From assembly GCA_963632935.1 (NCBI GenBank), contig CAVGWA010000016.1, forward strand, positions 1 to 30,396: a stretch of DNA of 30,396 bases, read 5' to 3'. Origin of the DNA: Coprosoma sp963632935 (lineage in GTDB: Bacteria > Bacillota_I > Bacilli_A > RF39 > UBA660). Both the position numbers and the translations under genes were made by a program. Positions 21,146 through 29,893 of this stretch are shown piece after piece (positions within the stretch are counted from its first letter, which is position 1; every line of letters begins with the position of its first letter). Under the pieces are notes generated by a model. That model was not told the origin of the DNA, searched no databases, and was given only the letters and a program-made list of their open reading frames with translations.

Positions 21146-23304
21146 TTAATTAACCTTTCTACTTCAATTACTTCTTTAATCATTTTAATATCATTCATTA
21201 ATTTCATAAGTTGCTCTTTATTTTCAGTTAACACCGTTATTTCAATTGTTTCTTCTTCTTTTGAATGATGGGTTACAAATTTTCTTACAGGAATATCTTT
21301 ATCAGCTGCTTTAGATATAATATCCACAAGTGATTTAGAAGCTGATGATATTCTAACTAAAATATTAGTAGGCAATTTGCTTTTTTCTTTATTCCAACTT
21401 ACTTCAATTAATCTTTCATCAATATCAGCAATATTTGGGCATACCATCCTATGAACATTTATTCCATAGCCTTTAGTAATATAACCAACAATTCGATCTC
21501 CTACTACAGGATTACAGCAAGAAGCTAAATTTACTTTGATATTATCGATGCCAGCAATTGATAATAGGCTATTGCTTTGGGCTTGATTTTGACTTCCTTT
21601 AGAAACTTTTTCAAGTATTTTTTCTTCTTTTGTGATTTCTTTTTTTAAATAATTATCAAAAACTGTTTTGATAGATATTTTACCACTTCCAACATTAGCA
21701 TATAATTCATTTAAAGAGCCCATTTTGAGTTCTGAAAGTAATTTTTTTAATTTATCTTCTTGCATAAATTCATCATTACTAATTTTATTTTTACGCAATT
21801 CTTTGGTTAAAATTTCTTCGCCTTTTTTAGAATTTTCTTCTTTGCTTGCTTTGTTAAAAAATGCTCTAATTTTATTTTTAGCTCCAGTTGTTTTAACAAT
21901 ATTAAGCCATTCGCGGCTAGGGCCTTGGGAATTATTATTAGTAATAATTTTAACAATGTCTTCATTTTTAAGTTTATAATCTAATGGAACCATATTTGAA
22001 TTTACTATAGCTCCTGTTGCTTTATCGCCAACATTAGAGTGAACTCTATATGCAAAATCAATTGGTGTTGATCCATTTGGAAGTTCAATGACATCACCTA
22101 ATGGGGTAAAGACATATATTGTATTTTGAAATACTTCTTGTTTTACTGTATTTACAAATTCTTCAGGATTATCTTGTTCTTTTAAATCCATTATAGCTCT
22201 AAAAAATTGTAATTTTTGTTCCATTTCATTTTGCATAACTGCTTTTACTGATCCTTTTTCTTTATAAGACCAGTGAGAAGCTATACCATATTCAGCAACT
22301 CTATCCATTTCATATGTTCTAATTTGAATTTCATATAATTGACCATCAAAACCAAATACTGTAGTATGGAGTGATTGGTACATATTAGTTTTTGGCATTG
22401 CTATATAATCTTTAAATCTTTTAGGTTTAGGTCTAAATTTTGAATGAATAATTCCTAGTGCTTGGTAACAGTCCTGCTCTGTATCAACAAAAATTCTTAA
22501 GGCAAGTAAATCATATATATCTGAAAACCTTTTACCTTTTTCTAATTTTTTATAAATACTATAAATACTTTTTGATCTACCTTTTATTTCATGTTTTATA
22601 TCATGTTTATTTAAAAGTTCAGATACGCTTTCAATCATTTTAGCAACACTATTATCACGCTGAGCTTTTGTAGCATTTAATTTTTCAACAATATCATAAT
22701 ATTCATTTGGTTTTAAATATCTTAAACATAACTCTTCTAAGTCTTGTTTTATACTATTGATACCTAGTCTATCTGCAATGGGTGTTAGAATATCTAAAGT
22801 TTCTCTAGCTGTTAATTTTTGTTTTTTTTCACTGTGAACAAATAGTGTCTGCATATTATTTAATCTATCTGCAAGTTTAATAATTATTACTCTAACATCT
22901 TCAGAAAGACCAACTAATATTTTTCTTTGATTATTTATAACACTTTCATTAGAAGCTTGAAAATTTAATTTATTTATTTTAGTAACACCATCTACTAAAA
23001 CTGATATATTATGTCCAAATTTATCTTCTATTTGTTCTATCGTAACATTACAATCCTCAACTACGTCGTGCAAAAGTGCAGCTGATAAAGTTTCATAATC
23101 CGCACTTATTCTTGTTAAAATGTAGGCAACATTTAAAGGATGAATTATATAAGGTTCACCTGTTAATCTTTTTTGACCATAATGTTTTTCATATGCATAT
23201 TTATATGCATCATTTATTATTGACTTTTCTTTTTCATCGGTTATATATCTACTTACTTTATCTAAAAGTTTTTCTATTGTTAAATCTTTTATATGTTTAC
23301 TCAT
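21142..23304 (-). CDS. rel: Bifunctional (p)ppGpp synthetase/hydrolase
   Basis: A full-length Rel of 720 residues counted from the ATG at 23304; this start lies about 10 bases after AAAGGG, while the GTG at 23313 abuts that site. The hydrolase HD domain is intact (IIHPLNVAYIL, LLHDVVEDC, later IIKLADRLNNM). The synthetase domain shows GRSKSIYSIYKKL, YDLLALRIFV, FKDYIAMPKTNMYQSLHTTV and YEIQIRT. The TGS domain begins IYVFTPLGDVIELP. A CC/ZFD-like segment has ASCCNPVVGDRIVGY, and a C-terminal ACT domain closes it. It makes and removes alarmone during amino-acid starvation at the ribosome. It follows the comN-like gene by 14 bases and overlaps dtd by 4. Confidence 0.96.
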   Translation of the reverse strand: MSKHIKDLTIEKLLDKVSRYITDEKEKSIINDAYKYAYEKHYGQKRLTGEPYIIHPLNVAYILTRISADYETLSAALLHDVVEDCNVTIEQIEDKFGHNISVLVDGVTKINKLNFQASNESVINNQRKILVGLSEDVRVIIIKLADRLNNMQTLFVHSEKKQKLTARETLDILTPIADRLGINSIKQDLEELCLRYLKPNEYYDIVEKLNATKAQRDNSVAKMIESVSELLNKHDIKHEIKGRSKSIYSIYKKLEKGKRFSDIYDLLALRIFVDTEQDCYQALGIIHSKFRPKPKRFKDYIAMPKTNMYQSLHTTVFGFDGQLYEIQIRTYEMDRVAEYGIASHWSYKEKGSVKAVMQNEMEQKLQFFRAIMDLKEQDNPEEFVNTVKQEVFQNTIYVFTPLGDVIELPNGSTPIDFAYRVHSNVGDKATGAIVNSNMVPLDYKLKNEDIVKIITNNNSQGPSREWLNIVKTTGAKNKIRAFFNKASKEENSKKGEEILTKELRKNKISNDEFMQEDKLKKLLSELKMGSLNELYANVGSGKISIKTVFDNYLKKEITKEEKILEKVSKGSQNQAQSNSLLSIAGIDNIKVNLASCCNPVVGDRIVGYITKGYGINVHRMVCPNIADIDERLIEVSWNKEKSKLPTNILVRISSASKSLVDIISKAADKDIPVRKFVTHHSKEEETIEITVLTENKEQLMKLMNDIKMIKEVIEVERLIK

Positions 23305-23318
23305 GAATGTCACACCCT

Positions 23319-23591
23319 TTATATATCTAAATATAATTTACGATTTTTTTCATTTATTTTTTCTTTAAAATATGCATCAATTAATTCATTATCACTATTT
23401 AAAATATCACTTACCATTTCATTTAAAGCTAAATTATGACTAGATTTCCATTTGCTTTCTTTTAAATAGTTCCAAATATCTTCTATTTTTAAATAGCCAT
23501 ATCCATTTTCTTTTAATTCAGTCATTTTAGTATTTAAAGCTGGTTTTAATCTATCATATAATTCTTTTTGTGAATTAAATTCCATATCCAT
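23319..23591 (-). CDS. ComN-like post-transcriptional regulator
   Basis: A 90-residue protein with the pattern of the Post_transc_reg (ComN/YrzD) family: LYDRLKPALNTKMTELKENGY, then IEDIWNYLKESKWK and SDILNSDNEL. In Bacillus the homologue controls late competence mRNA and binds the DivIVA-directed pole; here the target is unknown. Synteny supports the call: in Bacillus the gene is near spoVB, secDF and relA, and here rel follows within 14 bases and a SpoVB-like gene is 500 bases away on the other side. Start follows TAGGAGGAATAAAA; the ATG at 23591 or the one six bases on are both possible. Confidence 0.75.
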   Translation of the reverse strand: MDMEFNSQKELYDRLKPALNTKMTELKENGYGYLKIEDIWNYLKESKWKSSHNLALNEMVSDILNSDNELIDAYFKEKINEKNRKLYLDI

Positions 23592-23649
23592 TTTTATTCC
23601 TCCTATTAATTATTATATATTAATTTTATTTGTTTTTAAAGATTTGACC

Positions 23650-23678
23650 TTGATTTTTTATAAATAAACTTTTATAAT
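23650..23678 (+). promoter_or_regulatory. Predicted sigma-A promoter of the 117-residue protein gene
   Basis: TTGATT (23650-23655), 17 bases, TATAAT (23673-23678), 32 bases before the ATG and followed by AAGGAGGT at the proper distance. A weaker TATAAT on the minus strand in the same gap could serve the comN-like gene. Confidence 0.7.
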
Positions 23679-23710
23679 AATATCACATTTTAAAAAATTA
23701 AGGAGGTCAT

Positions 23711-24064
23711 ATGTTTAATATAAATATCAATGAAACAGAATATATAGTTTATGATGAGGGAGAATATAATTTTATTGGTAAAGTAGATTATGGAATTATT
23801 AGTCTACCAAACTATTATGATTTAACTGTTTCTGGTGATGGATATATAAAAATTACAAATAATAAATCAGTAATTTTACCAGTTGACAGTACTATTAATT
23901 ATGATAAATTCACTAATCAATATTTTGCTGGATTTGGTGAAAAAATTGATGAAGAAACATATAACCTTTTATATGAATTTTTTTTATCAAATAAACCAAA
24001 TGATGAATATTATCGAAGAAAAGAAAAAATTTTAAGCGATATTAAATCTTTAAAATTACAATAA
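23711..24064 (+). CDS. Hypothetical protein upstream of the SpoVB-like gene
   Basis: I do not recognise this 117-residue soluble protein. It has no signal or membrane segment. It is acidic and Tyr/Asn-rich: a beta-rich first half (EYIVYDEGEYNFIGKVDYGI, DLTVSGDGYIKITNN) and a helical end (EETYNLLYEFFLSNK, DEYYRRKEKILSDIKSLK). A strong AAGGAGGT and a near-consensus promoter show it is a real gene. It starts a two-gene run with the flippase gene 19 bases later. Confidence 0.75.
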   Translation: MFNININETEYIVYDEGEYNFIGKVDYGIISLPNYYDLTVSGDGYIKITNNKSVILPVDSTINYDKFTNQYFAGFGEKIDEETYNLLYEFFLSNKPNDEYYRRKEKILSDIKSLKLQ

Positions 24065-24083
24065 AATGTAATTTTTTTTATTT

Positions 24084-25427
24084 ATGTTCATAAAATTTGA
24101 TATGAAAAATAAAGCTTTTTTAAAATCAGTAATCTTACTTTTAATTGGTGGATTTATAACTAAAATTATAAGTATGTTTATAAAAATTATTTTGGCTAGA
24201 TTAATTGGAACTAGTGGTATGGGAATTTATATGTTAATATCACCTACTTTTGTTTTATTAATGGCAATTGCACAATTAGGTTTTCCTGTTGCTATTAGTA
24301 AGTTAGTGGCAGAGGATAATAAAAATAATAAAAATTTAGTTTTTTCAGTAATTCCAATATCTTTATTTTTAAATATTTTCATTATTATATTTTTAATTTT
24401 AACTGCTGGATTTATTAGCCATAATCTTTTAAAATGCGATGAATGCTACTGGGCAATTATCTCTATTGGTTTTGTTTTACCATTTATTAGCATCTCTAGC
24501 ATCTTAAGAGGATATTTTTTTGGAAAAGGAAAAATGATTCCACATGTTGTTTCAAATATTACAGAAGATCTAATTAGATTAATATGTTTGATTATGGGTA
24601 TACCTTTTTTTATAAATCTTGGTATTGAATATGCTATAGCATTCATAGTTCTTACAAATGTTATAAGTGAGCTTACTTCTATTTTAGTATTATTTTTCTT
24701 TATTCCTAAAAATTTTAAAATAAATAAAAATGATTTAAAATTAAATAAAAAGAATATTAAAGATGTTTTTAACATAGGAATTCCAACTACTATGAGTAGA
24801 ATAATTGGCTCTATTGGTTTTTTCTTTGAACCTATAATTTTAACTTTTGGGCTATTAAAATGTGGATATTCTAATAACTATATAATTAATGAATACGGGA
24901 TTATTAATGGTTATATAATGCCATTAATCCTACTTCCTTCTTTTTTTACTTTAGCTATATCACAAGCATTAATTCCAAGTATTAGTAAAGCTCATAGTAT
25001 TAAAAATTATAAATATATAAAAGATAAATTAAGGCTAGCTATAATATTATCACTATCAATAGGAATGGTTGCTACTATAATTTTTGAACTTATACCAGAG
25101 ATTCCAATGAAATTAATATATAATAATATAATTGGTATTAAATACTTAAAAATATTAGCTCCGGTTGCTCTAATACATTATATTCAATCGCCTTTAACCG
25201 CTTGCTTACAAGCTATGGGGAAAGCAAAAGAAGCCATGAATGGTACACTAGAAGGAACTATCATAAGAACGGTTTTACTTTTTATTTTATCTTTATCACA
25301 CATTGGCATGTGGGCCGTTATATGGTCTACTGCTATTAATATTATTTATGTTACACTTCATCAATATATATGTATAAAAAAAACCTTAAATGAACTGAAC
25401 CCCAAAAGTTTGACAGTTTATAAATAG
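24084..25427 (+). CDS. SpoVB-like polysaccharide/lipid flippase (MOP family), 3' end replaced by an IS
   Basis: A polytopic protein of up to 447 residues in the MATE-like MOP superfamily. It starts FLKSVILLLIGGFITKIISM and continues LIGTSGMGIYMLISPTFVL, VAISKLVAE, then ISISSILRGYFFGKGKMIPH, GIPTTMSRIIGSIGFFFEP and LPSFFTLAISQALIPSISKA, all typical of SpoVB/MurJ-like lipid-linked precursor flippases. ATG at 24084 or 24102 could start it; neither has a strong ribosome site. The last 12 residues and the TAG stop come from the IS3-type element that begins at 25391. Removing the element and one AAA restores an end KTLKKDF followed by TAA, so only about four native residues were lost. Probably still functional. 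Confidence 0.85.
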   Translation: MFIKFDMKNKAFLKSVILLLIGGFITKIISMFIKIILARLIGTSGMGIYMLISPTFVLLMAIAQLGFPVAISKLVAEDNKNNKNLVFSVIPISLFLNIFIIIFLILTAGFISHNLLKCDECYWAIISIGFVLPFISISSILRGYFFGKGKMIPHVVSNITEDLIRLICLIMGIPFFINLGIEYAIAFIVLTNVISELTSILVLFFFIPKNFKINKNDLKLNKKNIKDVFNIGIPTTMSRIIGSIGFFFEPIILTFGLLKCGYSNNYIINEYGIINGYIMPLILLPSFFTLAISQALIPSISKAHSIKNYKYIKDKLRLAIILSLSIGMVATIIFELIPEIPMKLIYNNIIGIKYLKILAPVALIHYIQSPLTACLQAMGKAKEAMNGTLEGTIIRTVLLFILSLSHIGMWAVIWSTAINIIYVTLHQYICIKKTLNELNPKSLTVYK

Positions 25428-25439
25428 TTTCTAATTAGA

Positions 25440-26201
25440 GGATTGTAACTTGTAATTCACAGGAGACAATCCTTTTAATTTTTCTTTAATTCTATCATAT
25501 TTGCTTTATACCTTTGTTTTTTAATCTTTGCTGATAAGATTGGTGTTGATATTGCCATCCTTGATCTGAATGAAATATTAATCCTTCTAGATTTTGTCAT
25601 CAAATGCTTTATTAAGCATATCATTTATTTATTTTAAATTAGGCGATTTAAAAATATTATAAGATATTATTTCACCATTATATTCATCTAATATTGGTGA
25701 TAAATAACATTTATCTCCACGAAAATTAAATTCAGCTACATAAGTATACCATTTTTGATTAGGCTTTTCTGCATTAAAATCTCTCTCAATTAAATTATCA
25801 GCAATTTTACCGATGGTTCCTTTATAAAATGAATATTTTCTTTTATTTCTTTTTAATGGTTTTAATCCTAATAAAACCATTATTCTGTAAACTTTTTCGT
25901 AGTTAACTTTATACCCTTGATTCCTAAGTTCTAATGTTATTCTACGGTAACCATATCTTTCTTTGTTATTAAAAAATATTTCTTTTATTTTAGCTATTAT
26001 TTCTTTGTTTTTATCATCTTTATTAGTTTTACTTAAAGTATAATAAGTTGATCTAGCTAAACTAGATATTTTAAGAAGAATCTTTAAATCATATTTTAGC
26101 CGAAGTTCACTTACAACATCTACTTTTTTTTCTGTTGTTGATTCTTTCTTGCTTGAACAACGGCTCTCAATTTTTTTTGAATATTCTAGCTCGACTTTCA
26201 A
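25440..26201 (-). pseudogene. Broken IS150-type transposase (orfB)
   Basis: The open part, 26201-25629 (190 residues), is an HTH_21 plus start of an rve integrase domain: KERYGYRRITLELRNQGYKV, KVYRIMVLLGLKPLKRNKRK, GTIGKIADNLIERDF. Where relatives have WCTDVTEFN this copy has WYTYVAEFN, so the first catalytic Asp is Tyr. A TAA follows SPNLK. Beyond it HSDQGWQYQH is readable, carrying the second catalytic Asp, then after GIKQ the sequence jumps to RIKEKLKGLSPVNYKLQ, so roughly 50-60 residues including the catalytic Glu are deleted. Confidence 0.85.
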
Positions 26202-26645
26202 ATATTCATTTTCTTCTTTTAATCTTTTATTTTCTTCCTCAATTGTTTCGTTTTCTTTTTCTTTGTTACTTTATTCATAGTTGAACGCCCTCACTTTCGT
26301 TCAACTATATTATAAACGTTTTCTTTATATTTTTTAATCCAATTTGCTAACATCCTGGACTAGATAATCCTTCAACAATTGCAACAAATAAAAGGAATTC
26401 ATTATTTAATAATACACAATTAATAATTTGTTCCTTTTCATAAGATGAAAATTTCTTATTTCTATTTTTTTCTTAAAATATCATAACCATGCTTATCTAT
26501 TAATCTAGTTAAATATTTAAAATTAACATGTAATATTTTATATTTTGAACATAATGATAAAATTGATACTCCTGCTTTTCTATCATTATATAAATTTATT
26601 TTATCTTCAAATGATAATTTTTCTATATAAAAACCTCGTTTCTAT
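26201..26645 (-). pseudogene. Broken IS150-type orfA remnant
   Basis: Reading the minus strand from about 26640 gives KLSFEDKINLYNDRKAG and LIDKHGYDILRKK, then a stop, and after frame changes LANWIKKYKEN and VERK followed by a TGA where relatives have Arg (RKRGRP). This is the usual helix-turn-helix protein of IS150-like elements, no longer translatable as one chain. Confidence 0.75.
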
Positions 26646-26698
26646 TTTGTCTAAGAAACGGGGTTCATATCAAAAAAAGGATTTTTAAATAACTATTT

Positions 26699-26773
26699 TG
26701 GTAGTCTATATGAGAATTGAACTCATGCTTCCACCTTGAGAGGGTGGCGTCTTAACCACTTGACCAATAGACC
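26699..26773 (-). tRNA. tRNA-Glu (anticodon CUC)
   Basis: On the minus strand a full cloverleaf reads acceptor GGTCTAT/ATAGACT (6 bp plus a G1-U72 wobble), D-arm GTC...GAC with GGTTAA, anticodon stem CCACC/GGTGG with loop CTCTCAA (anticodon CTC, reads GAG), 4-base variable loop, T-arm ATGAG-TTCAATT-CTCAT, discriminator A and encoded CCA. The body matches bacterial tRNA-Glu (TTGGTCAAG.GGTTAAGAC). Most AT-rich Bacilli rely on a UUC tRNA for both Glu codons. A good promoter lies upstream. The gene sits 26 bases from the decayed IS3-type element. Confidence 0.93.
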
Positions 26774-26786
26774 AGATAACAAATAA

Positions 26787-26815
26787 ATAATATCATATTT
26801 TTTTAATGATGTCCA
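26787..26815 (-). promoter_or_regulatory. Predicted sigma-A promoter of tRNA-Glu
   Basis: On the minus strand TGGACA (26810-26815), 17 bases, TATTAT (26787-26792), 13 bases before the tRNA start. Confidence 0.7.
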
Positions 26816-26879
26816 TAGCAAATGAAACGATATTCTTCAATTCGCAAAATTCAAATAATTATCAAAGAACACAGAAAAA

Positions 26880-27135
26880 TTAAGCAACTAAGTATTTTTT
26901 TAATAGTTGTCTTTTTTCTTTGTTTAAATCTGCATATACATCCAGTAATTCGTTTTGTTCAAATATTCCAAAATAATGATCAGTTACTATAGCTGTTCTA
27001 ACTCCTTTTGTTATATATAATCTGTGTCTTTCTTCTACTATAAAACTTTTTCCTATATATTTATTTCCTTCTTCAGATTCAATATAAACTTTGTAAAAAT
27101 TATATCCAATTAGACTAACTAGAATAATGAAACTT
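26880..27135 (-). pseudogene. Unidentified 3' gene remnant
   Basis: An open stretch of about 85 codons on the minus strand ends in a TAA at 26880-26882 but has no plausible start or ribosome site. It reads a membrane-like segment (IISFIILVSLIGYNFY) followed by YIESEEGNKYIGKSFIVEE, TKGVRTAIVTDHYFGIFEQ and a charged helical tail ending KKYLVA. I do not recognise the family. It directly follows the decayed ISAs1-like sequence in another frame, so it is probably the surviving end of a gene broken there. Confidence 0.45.
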
Positions 27136-27143
27136 ATTATATT

Positions 27144-27679
27144 ATAATTCGTGCTTCTATATATATTTCATCATCATTATTTGAATAAGAACTCATTGTA
27201 TTTACTGCTTCTTCACCTTTATTAATTCCAGTGCTTCTACTGAAATCATTAGAAATTTTACCATCCCTACTCAATATATTTTTAGTTTTGTTTTTACATA
27301 TTTGATTTATTTTTATTTATTAAATAATTGTACCAGAATATAATACTTTGGAATTTAAAATAGAAATTACTCTTTGAATTGTATCATGTGACGGTATCCC
27401 ATTCAGCGATTGTAAATATTGCTTTAACCATTTTTCTTGCCTTTTTGCAAATGATTCTATTTCTGTTCATTCATTACGTTTTGTTAAAACCGCAAATAAG
27501 ATAGTTAATATTATATCTTCAAACTTGGTCTAACATTAGGCTGATATCTAGTATAATCCTATTTTTTCACTGTTGTTATAATATCTTTTATACCTCGGTT
27601 ACTTAATTCATTTAAATTAATGTTTATTTTATCAAACATTTCACTTATCTCCATTAATTTGCTGCTTTTCTTACTCATA
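27144..27679 (-). pseudogene. Decayed ISAs1-type transposase
   Basis: Minus-strand remnants start MSKKSSKLMEISEMFDKINI near 27679 and, after stops and frame changes, continue ILTILFAVLTKRNE, then a TGA, then TEIESFAKRQEKWLKQYLQ and LNGIPSHDTIQRVISIL. A later segment has RDGKISNDF and KGEEAVNTMSSYSNND. These match the N-terminal half of ISAs1/H-repeat transposases (DW-EIE-FG, NGIPSHDT-RV, IDGK, A--MVSAYS). The C-terminal half is missing. The TGA lies where relatives have Trp. No function is expected. Confidence 0.75.
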
Positions 27680-27700
27680 TTTTTTTTCTATTATACAAAA

Positions 27701-27730
27701 AACACATAAGTTTAAAAACTCATGTGTTTA
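27701..27730 (-). terminator. Terminator of the two-component operon
   Basis: A 13-bp stem with one mismatch (AAACACATAAGTT with AACTCATGTGTTT), loop of 4, followed on the minus strand by a T-run; 11 bases past the kinase stop. Confidence 0.8.
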
Positions 27731-27740
27731 TCCTGTATTT

Positions 27741-29162
27741 CTAACTTTTTGGAATTTCAAAATAAAACGTTGAACCTTTATCACTACTTTTAACGCCATA
27801 ATTATATTTATGATTTTGCAGTATGTTTTTAACAATTGAAAGTCCTAAACCAGTTCCATAACTGTTTCTTTTATGTTTTTTCTCGCTGTGATAATATTTA
27901 TCCCATATGTGTTTTATATTTTCCTTTTTTATTCCTTTTCCAGTGTCTTTTATTTCTACCAAATATTTATTTTTATTATCTATAACGTTAATGAATACTT
28001 TTTTATCTTGTCCTGTATAATTTATAGCATTATTTACTAAGTTATATATTACTTGATAAAGTCTTTTATAATCAGCATTTATTTCTACTTTATTAGGATG
28101 AGTAAATATAAATTCATAATTTTCTTGTTCTGATAATATTTTAAATCTTTTAATAACTTGGTTTATTAATTCAATTAAATTTATTTTTTCAATATTTAAT
28201 GCCTTACCTCCAGCTTGAATTGCAGATAAGTCTAATATATCATTAACAAGTAAAGTTAATCTATCTGTTTCATCTATTATTGTATTTAAATTTTCTTCTC
28301 TTTTTTCTTTATTACTATAAGTTATATCTCTAACCATTTCAGCATATGCTTTAATCATTGTAAGTGGCGTTTTTAAATCATGGGAAACGTTGGCCATTAA
28401 ATCTCTTTTTAATGTTTCAGTTTTTTCTAATTCGGTTTTAGTATAATCTAATGAATCTTCAAGTTCATTAATTTCATATATGTTAGCTGTTGTTTTAAAA
28501 TTAGCATCAAAATTACCATCAGCTAATTTTTTAGCTTCTTTGCTTATTTGAATGATTGGTTTTGACAATTTTTTAGATATTAAATATCCAATAATTAAAG
28601 ATAGTATCAACACTATTATTGTTGTAAATACAAATTGATTACTTAATATTTTAATGGTAGAATCCAATGGTTCTAATGAAGCGTTAATAAAAGCATATGT
28701 ATCATTATTTAATTTTAAAGCATATATTAATGTTTCATTTTTAAATCTTTTATTAATTAAATTATAGTGCTGCTCCGCTTTACCACTATTTATAAAGTCT
28801 TGTTTAACTTTAAAGTTTTTATTACCAAATTCCATACATCCTTTGTTATATATATTAGATTTATATGAACTATTTGTGCCGTATATTTCAATACATATAT
28901 CTCGATTTCGAGCTATATCATTTATATCAATATTATTTAAATCAGAAACCGTTCTAAGCTCAGAGGCTGCTTTATCTAATTCACTTGTTTTATAAGCTTT
29001 ATAATATGAATCTAAAAATACAATTTGAAATAGCCATAGAAATACTACTATAAAGATTGAAAAAGCAATTAGAAAAAGCCATATATTTATTTTTAAAGAA
29101 TTTTTTTTAATGTTTTTTATTTTATCTAATTGATTGTTTAAATAAGTTTTTATTTTATTCAT
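27741..29162 (-). CDS. Sensor histidine kinase (PhoR/ResE type)
   Basis: A membrane sensor kinase of 473 residues. A first membrane helix lies near 27-50 (IWLFLIAFSIFIVVFLWLFQIV), then an extracellular domain of about 120 residues, and a second helix near 175-195 (FTTIIVLILSLIIGYLI). A HAMP linker (KKLSKPIIQISKEAKKLADG) follows. The HisKA dimerisation helix has the phospho-accepting His in NVSHDLKTPLTM (near residue 260), then the HATPase domain: N-box YNLVNNAINYTG, G1 KDTGKGI, F-box region IWDKYYHSE and G2 GTGLGLSIVKNI. All catalytic boxes are intact. The start used here overlaps the regulator stop by several bases (ATG in the last codons of the regulator), so translation is coupled. The signal is unknown. 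Confidence 0.92.
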   Translation of the reverse strand: MNKIKTYLNNQLDKIKNIKKNSLKINIWLFLIAFSIFIVVFLWLFQIVFLDSYYKAYKTSELDKAASELRTVSDLNNIDINDIARNRDICIEIYGTNSSYKSNIYNKGCMEFGNKNFKVKQDFINSGKAEQHYNLINKRFKNETLIYALKLNNDTYAFINASLEPLDSTIKILSNQFVFTTIIVLILSLIIGYLISKKLSKPIIQISKEAKKLADGNFDANFKTTANIYEINELEDSLDYTKTELEKTETLKRDLMANVSHDLKTPLTMIKAYAEMVRDITYSNKEKREENLNTIIDETDRLTLLVNDILDLSAIQAGGKALNIEKINLIELINQVIKRFKILSEQENYEFIFTHPNKVEINADYKRLYQVIYNLVNNAINYTGQDKKVFINVIDNKNKYLVEIKDTGKGIKKENIKHIWDKYYHSEKKHKRNSYGTGLGLSIVKNILQNHKYNYGVKSSDKGSTFYFEIPKS

Positions 29163-29820
29163 TTGTAACAAATTTATAGCCTACGCCTCTTACGGTAACA
29201 ATTAAATCACGATATTTGCCTAAATTATTTCTAAGCATTTTAACATGGGTATCAATAGTTCTATCATCACCATAAAAATCATAACCCCATATTTTATTTA
29301 ATAATTGATTTCTTGATAAAGCAATATTTTCATTCGTAACAAAATAACATAATAATTCATATTCTTTTAAAGTTAATTTAACTTCCTCATTATCTATATA
29401 AACACTTCTAGCGGGATAGTCTATTTTTAATCCTTTATATTCATAATTATTTGGTATCATTTTTCCTGACCGTTTTAAAATGGCTTTTATTCTGGCAAGC
29501 AATTCTTTAGGACTAAATGGTTTTGTTAAATAATCATCTGTACCTAAATCAAATCCTCTTAATTTATCATATTCTTCATTTCTAGCAGATAAAATAATTA
29601 CTGGAATATTTTTATCTTTTTTAATTTCTTCTAAAAATGTCATACCGTCCATTTTAGGCATCATAATATCTAAAACAATTAAATCAATTTTTTCTTTTTT
29701 TACGATTTCTAAAGCTTGAAATCCATCTTCGGCTTCTAGGGTTTCATAGTTTTCTATTTCCGCATATGTTTTAATAACATCACGTATTAATTTTTCATCA
29801 TCGACAATTAATAATTTCAT
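29155..29820 (-). CDS. OmpR/PhoB-family response regulator
   Basis: A 221-residue regulator. The receiver domain (1-115) has the acidic pair DD7-8, phospho-acceptor Asp51 in LIVLDIMMPKMDG, Thr/Ser region VIILSAR and Lys in LTKPF. The winged-helix DNA-binding domain (125-220) shows LTLKEYELLCYF, GDDRTIDTHVKMLRNNLG and the closing VTVRGVGYKF. It should bind direct-repeat operators once phosphorylated by the overlapping kinase. Start follows AAAGGAGGTTGG. A TATAAT on the minus strand about 25 bases upstream is the likely -10, lying right against the terminator of the preceding gene. Confidence 0.95.
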   Translation of the reverse strand: MKLLIVDDEKLIRDVIKTYAEIENYETLEAEDGFQALEIVKKEKIDLIVLDIMMPKMDGMTFLEEIKKDKNIPVIILSARNEEYDKLRGFDLGTDDYLTKPFSPKELLARIKAILKRSGKMIPNNYEYKGLKIDYPARSVYIDNEEVKLTLKEYELLCYFVTNENIALSRNQLLNKIWGYDFYGDDRTIDTHVKMLRNNLGKYRDLIVTVRGVGYKFVTNE

Positions 29821-29870
29821 ATTACCAACCTCCTTTACTTATATTATAATACGTTTGTGAAATTTAAATG

Positions 29871-29893
29871 AAAAAAGCCTTAAGCGGCTTTTG
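29871..29893 (-). terminator. Terminator of the 129-residue protein gene
   Basis: AAAAGCC-TTAAGC-GGCTTTT with an outer T-run on the minus strand. The gene's last Ala codons and its stop lie within the hairpin. Confidence 0.75.

Larger units (their letters stand above)
25391..26672 (-). mobile_element. Decayed IS3/IS150-type insertion sequence
   Basis: A 1282-base element bounded by 13-base inverted repeats: TGAACTGAACCCC at 25391 and, as reverse complement at 26660-26672, TGATATGAACCCC (11 of 13 match). Flanking AAA on both sides is a possible 3-base target duplication, weak because the site is A-rich. Both reading frames are broken. The orfA region (about 26200-26640) gives EKLSFEDKINLYNDRKAG and WIKKYKEN only by changing frame several times. 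orfB has a stop after SPNLK, a Tyr in place of the first catalytic Asp, and a deletion of the segment with the catalytic Glu. It is presumably immobile alone. Confidence 0.85.

Noticed and set aside
22458..23306. Plus-strand open frames opposite rel
   Set aside because: Antisense shadows of a full-length, well-conserved rel gene.
24446..24775. Minus-strand open frame opposite the flippase gene
   Set aside because: No ribosome site, and the opposite strand encodes conserved flippase motifs.
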